Part shown: positions 60,263 to 64,000 of the stretch, in pieces
Position numbering within the stretch: position 1 is the stretch's first letter
Layout: every line of letters begins with the position of its first letter
DNA from: Pyrenochaeta sp. MPI-SDFR-AT-0127
Taxonomy: Eukaryota; Ascomycota; Dothideomycetes; Pleosporales; Cucurbitariaceae
Assembly (NCBI GenBank): GCA_020747015.1
Contig: JAGTJM010000103.1
Coordinates: 1 to 64,000, forward strand
Reading direction: 5' to 3'
DNA length: 64,000 nt
Made by a program: the position numbers and the translations under genes
The notes under the pieces: generated by a model
What the model saw: only the letters and a program-made list of their open reading frames with translations
Databases searched by the model: none
Told to the model about the DNA's origin: nothing

Positions 60263-60397
60263 TATAAGCCTAGGACACCTATAGTCACGTGGTTTACTAC
60301 TAACTAATCCGTCCATTCCTACATGTATATTAGCCTTACTTGATACAAAGACACACGGGAGGATAATACATGATTTTTCATCACTACCCTGCTTACA
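60263..60397 (+). repeat. Right LTR of plus-strand copia element
   Basis: 135 bp, the better-preserved copy. It still holds cacgtgg, acacacggg and the terminal cttaca. RIP damage decreases toward the right end of the transposon block here. Confidence 0.85.
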
Positions 60398-60402
60398 AGT
60401 AG

Positions 60403-61590
60403 AGCAGACGAAGGCGAAGTACGGCATCTGTGACGAGGATGTCTATAACTTTGACGAAGCTGGCTTTATGATGGGCAAGATCACGACTCACCTCGTCGTG
60501 ACAGGGTCAGAGAGAAGAGGCAGGTCAAAGGCTCTTCAGCCAGGCAATCGTGAGTGGGTGACGTTGATCGCCGCGATCAATGCAGCTGGCTGGACAATCC
60601 CACCGTTCCTTATCTTTGCTAGCAAGTATCACCTATCTGCCTAGTACGAAGAGGAGGATATCCCACGTGACTGGGCGATCGCAGTTAGTGATAATGGGTG
60701 GACGGATAATAAGATAGGTGTTGCATGGCTAAAGCACTTTAATACTCATACAAAGGCTCGTATTATAGGTACACGTCGCCTGCTTATCCTTAACGGCTAT
60801 GAGAGCCACCAATCACTTGAGTTTCGAGAGTTCTGCAAGGAGAATAACATCTATACGCTCTATATGCCGCCTTACTCATCTCACCTGCTGCAGCTCTTAA
60901 TATTAGCTGCTTCTCGCCGTTGAAGCGCGCGTATAGCCGTGAGGTTGAGAGCCTAATCCACCACCACATCAACCACATCACTAAGCTTGAGTTTCTGCCA
61001 GCCTTCAAGGCAGTATTTAATCGATCGTTCACATCAGCCAATATATACTCAGCCTTTCAAGGTGTAGGCCTAGTTCCTCTATAGCCAGATGCTGTTCTAG
61101 CAAAGCTAGACGTGCAGCTGCGTACACCTACTCCACCTACTATTATAGAGACTACCTAGGAGGCTCGTACACCAAGCAACGTGCGTAAGCTTAAGGCTTA
61201 ATTAACACTAATACGTGATCGTGTGCAGCGGTATAAGAGCTCGTCGCTAGCCTCAATTATTTAGGCGATTAACTAGTTTAAGAAGGGGGCTGTAGTAATA
61301 GTGCTCTCAGCTAAGCTAATACGCGATCGTATTACCAGTCTTAAGAGAGCTAATAAGGTAGTAACGAAGCGTAGACAGCGTAAAAGGAAGCGGATACTAA
61401 AGCGCGGGACTCTAATAAAGGGAGAGGGAAAGGATATACTTACTTAACAGGCAGCTAACCAGCAGATAGAGCGTGAACAGCGTTAAGGTAGAGAGCAATT
61501 AGGCCTCAGCCGCCAGGCTCTTGCGCGCTGTAAGAGGTGCAGAGAGACTGGGCATAACTCACGCACGTGTAAAAATGATACCTAGAATAC
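60403..61590 (+). mobile_element. Pogo/Fot-type transposase remnant with CCHC zinc knuckle
   Basis: The DDE core is clear: KYGICDEDVYNFDEAGFMMG, GNREWVTLIAAINAAGWTIP, IAVSDNGWTDNKIGVAWLKH, RRLLILNGYESHQSLEF and IYTLYMPPYSSHLLQL. After a one-base loss near 60896 the frame continues as SCFSPLKRAYSREVESLIHH, LEFLPAFKAVFNRSFTSANI and VQLRTPTPP. The C-terminus has CKRCRETGHNSRTC, a C-x2-C-x4-H-x4-C knuckle common in this group. In-frame TAG codons, such as 60642-60644 (expected Trp), look RIP-derived. Conservation improves toward the left-centre, and stop density rises after 61.0 kb. The N-terminal DNA-binding domain is missing. The copia element inserted at its left end. Confidence 0.8.
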
Positions 61591-62022
61591 TACTTAATAT
61601 ACTCTATCAATATCTATATATTATTATATTGCGTTGTTGGGTTACATAGCTTCAAAGGTGATTAAAGTTGGTGGGGCTCGCAACTCGCTTGTATTCGCAA
61701 CTCGCTTGTAAAACACGTTATCACATTATCATTCCTGCCGCAGGATACATTACAAGTATGATATACGTATTGTCAAGCACTTGATTCTCGCAAATTATTA
61801 TCACACTCATACTGTTCTTATAATGAAAAGGACACAGATTCACGATACGCCAATGCTGCCCCTGGCATGATTGTACAATGCCTTTTCCAAGAGGCAGACG
61901 CCTGCGCCTGATTTGTCTTCCATGCCAATTCGTAGTAAAAAATAATTCAATTAATTAATGGGATATCAAGCCGCTTTCAAATGTGCATAACAGAGCTCAC
62001 GAACTGCGCGTCCTTACTCCAA
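61591..62022. other. Intergenic region with a 16-bp direct repeat
   Basis: Two copies of tcgcaactcgcttgta (61678-61693, 61695-61710) lie 1 bp apart, downstream of the transposase. They may belong to the element's terminal region. Otherwise nothing recognised. Confidence 0.5.
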
Positions 62023-62950
62023 CTAGCCCTTAAGTTCCTTTTCCGTCCATTCCCAGAGTTTCTGAGCCAAAGCCCTATCCTTTGTCCACTTGTTCCCCTT
62101 GTCGGTTACTCTAACTGGTTCATAGTACTCTCCAGACACAACATTCGAGCCTACGGCTGCCCATAACTGATTCAGGGTACCTGTTTACACATTTACCGCA
62201 ACGGTGGACAAGGCGAGTTTGGACATGATGCGTATCATGAAACTACTCTCCGAGATGGAAGTAGCGAGATTTGTGTGCACAATACCGGGATGGACGGTAG
62301 GGACTTTGAGCTGAGGGTATCGTCGCGCAAATTCCTGCGTGTAGGGGATGTTGGTGAGCTTACTCTGGCCATAGAGTACGCGGATGTTATGCTTCTGGCC
62401 CTTAGTCTTGACCGAGTCAAAGTCAATGCCAGGAGGTTTGTTCGCCATGTTGTGCGCCGACGACGAGAGGATGACTACGCGTACTTCGGCGCCTGGTAGT
62501 TCAGCCGTGTGGAGGAGGATGGGGAGGAGCAACTTGTTGAATAGCGCATAACTCATGTGGTTGGTGCCAAGTTGAATCTCGTAGCCGTCCTTGGTCGTGT
62601 CGTGGGGGACTATCATGATACCAGTATTCAACATAAGTATGTCGAGGTGCTGGGATTGCTCGCGAAAGGTTTTGGCTGCAGCGGGTATCGAAGCGAACGA
62701 TGTAAGGTCCATCTCGAGGATTTTAATGGGCGGTGCATTTGACACTTGTTTTTTAATATCGTCTATGGCTTCTTGGGCTTTTTGGGTGCTACGAGCGACC
62801 AGCTAGATCTCAGCTGGAATGTGTTTGGCTAATTCGAGTATCGACTGTTTGCCTCCTGTAACGAGAGTCACTTTGCCGTCCAAGGATGGTATATCCTTGG
62901 CGGGTTGGGGGAAGACGTGAGTATAGAGTATATATGTTTGTGCTTTTAAT
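62023..62950 (-). pseudogene. Short-chain dehydrogenase/reductase pseudogene
   Basis: Frame from about 62950 down to the stop at 62025-62023. It starts KDIPSLDGKVTLVTGG, continues EI*LVARSTQKAQEAIDDIK, LEMDLTSFASIPAAAKTF, LDILMLNTGIM, RVVILSSSAHN, the catalytic YGQSKLTN (Y-x-x-x-K) and VPTVHPGIVHTNLA, and ends LNQLWAAVGSN then GEYYEPVRV and LWEWTEKELKG. This is the WW-oxidoreductase/retinol-dehydrogenase-like SDR branch. Three lesions: TAG at 62805-62803 (expected Trp), TAA at 62187-62185, and an in-frame loss of about five residues in the glycine-rich TGxxxGxG motif, leaving TGGKQS. No start codon in a suitable place was found. The stops fit RIP leaking from the transposon block 0.4 kb away. 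Confidence 0.75.
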
Positions 62951-64000
62951 GATAGGCACAATGTTAACGGACGAGAAAAGTCCTTCTGCGGAGATGGATT
63001 GCAAAGCATGGACTGCGACTTTTGACAACATTGACAAGATACGGAGGTCTCGACCGCTTTGAAGACAGCGCGGCACCAGCGCGGCGGCATCTCGGACTCA
63101 CGACGATGATACGGCAAGACCCGGAATGACACTCCCTGTGCCTCGCACACGATGTGTCGTTCTTTGGCGATCGTATTGCTTGGCGCGCGACGGCGGAGCT
63201 GATGAGTGCGGTTTGCTTCTTTGATGTGTCAAAACTTTGGGGGGGTAAGAGTTATCTCATTAATCAAGCTAGGCCTAAGACTAAGTAATGGCGCTAATTA
63301 GTCATGTAGACAAGGTCACATGATCACTGCCTTCATCGCCCATCTTGACATGATGAAGGGTGTTGCTGGACGACGACTGAATCTCCACCACAGGACACTT
63401 GGCTCGCATTGGGTCTTACCCCTGCCTGGCATCGACAGCCCATCAACATGGCCGGCTTTCCAACATGTATAAAGTTTACTCCAAGTCAGCTTTGCGGTAT
63501 CCAGCCATCACTATGTGTTTTGATCAAATATTATTTCGTTGGCTTGAACCCTGTCTCGTGGTCATTTCCCGTCAGGCAGGCATTGCACCGCGTTGAGTGT
63601 GCATCGTGGTCAAGCAGGTGCAATGGGTCTTTGGCTGACTGATGCAAAGATGATCATGACTCTTGGAATCACCCAGTAGACCGCCGACTATCGTTACTAC
63701 AATCTTATGCACACAGTAGTCGTAGTACTAGTAAAAGTAGCAGTAGCAGCGGTCGCTCGTCCAACGAACCCAAACTCACCTTGGTCGGCTTACCTGGTGA
63801 AGAACGGAATTAGATACACAGTTGCGTTTACCTTGTCGACGGCGATGTTCAGTAAAAGCGGCGAGAGTGTGTCGACGGCAGCGCATTGCTTTGCACATGC
63901 TGCATCCTCGAATGGCTGACCTTCTCTTTCCGGCATCTCGATACCGCATTTTGGTCACGACGCGGCTGCACAATGAATAATACGTGCACAGTCTCTACGC
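62951..64000. other. Intergenic region at window end, no gene supported
   Basis: Normal GC. Several frames of 60-110 codons occur on both strands, but none shows domain motifs. One short simple-sequence patch (gtagtcgtagtactagtaaaagtagcagtagcag) lies at about 63716. A gene continuing beyond the right edge cannot be excluded. Confidence 0.35.

Larger units (their letters stand above)
47507..60397 (+). mobile_element. Ty1/copia LTR retrotransposon hosting two nested insertions
   Basis: LTRs at 47507-47641 and 60263-60397, both 135 bp, begin t(g/a)taagcctaggacacct and end cttaca/cttata. A perfect 5-bp target duplication, agtag, flanks them (47502-47506, 60398-60402). A polypurine tract (ctgaaggggg) precedes the right LTR, fixing plus orientation. 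Gag-like sequence begins near 47.7 kb. Reverse transcriptase is readable near 51.1 kb (AYFNIEI, LLEGF) and at 51782-51799 as FFYINN, the mutated FFYVDD. RNase H follows in two parts, 51.8-52.3 kb and 59.4-60.0 kb, because a gypsy element has inserted between them. A small hAT-like element is inserted at 51345. The host copia is 5.4 kb without these. Heavily RIP-mutated. Confidence 0.85.

Noticed and set aside
60176..61041. Minus-strand frames of 83 codons across the copia LTR and pogo remnant
   Set aside because: They are antisense to clear LTR and transposase sequence.
39540..61590. Starship giant transposon
   Set aside because: No DUF3435 tyrosine-recombinase captain or typical cargo was seen. 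The block is explained by nested LTR elements, a hAT-like element and pogo copies.
63399..63973. Frames of 60-77 codons near the right edge
   Set aside because: No motifs, both strands equally open, and low-complexity Val/Ala runs.
1..64000. CRISPR arrays, tRNA or rRNA genes
   Set aside because: No regularly spaced repeats, and no tRNA cloverleaf or rRNA sequence noticed by eye. A tRNA scan would be decisive for short tRNAs.

Overview
The window is nuclear DNA of a filamentous ascomycete (Pezizomycotina). The evidence is short GT-AG introns of about 45-75 bp, a C6 zinc-cluster regulator, three HET-domain genes, a fungal isocyanide synthase, a DUF3433 protein, and a 20-kb AT-rich block of mutated transposons whose changes (C to T and G to A, TGG to TAG, CAA/CAG to TAA/TAG, YxDD to YxNN) have the signature of repeat-induced point mutation (RIP). 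A plant-associated Dothideomycete is a reasonable guess, but nothing here proves it.

1-20 kb is gene-rich. It begins with the N-terminal part of a Dit1/PvcA-type isocyanide synthase. A set of acid and lactone metabolism genes follows: an anion:cation symporter-type MFS permease, a secreted SMP-30/lactonohydrolase, a LigI-like amidohydrolase, a tricarboxylate-type mitochondrial carrier (broken), a C6 transcription factor (one frameshift), an RraA-like aldolase and a mitochondrial aconitase paralogue. The last two are divergently transcribed. A fructosamine-3-kinase-like gene and a DHA1 drug/acid exporter come next. Read together, the permease, lactone hydrolases, hydratase, aldolase and carrier could form a route from a pyrone or lactone carboxylic acid through a 4-oxalomesaconate-like acid to pyruvate and oxaloacetate, with the aconitase paralogue as hydratase. 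That is inference. The broken carrier and frameshifted regulator suggest the cluster may be decaying in this strain.

20-39 kb is a sparser accessory region. It holds a DUF3433 membrane protein, three HET-domain proteins (starting at 23.7, 35.9 and 39.2 kb), two small membrane-protein genes of unknown function, and fragments of pogo/Fot transposons, some RIP-mutated.

39.5-61.6 kb is almost pure transposon debris, nested. A minus-strand Ty1/copia element (40345-45607) sits beside a decayed DUF3638/DUF3645 gene remnant. A second copia element (47507-60397, 135-bp LTRs, perfect 5-bp target duplication AGTAG) contains both a 398-bp hAT-like element with an 8-bp target duplication and a complete 7.1-kb Ty3/gypsy element. 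A partly RIP-mutated pogo transposase follows.

61.6-64 kb returns to normal base composition. It contains a short-chain dehydrogenase pseudogene whose stop codons look like RIP leaking from the adjacent repeats, then sequence with no gene I can support.
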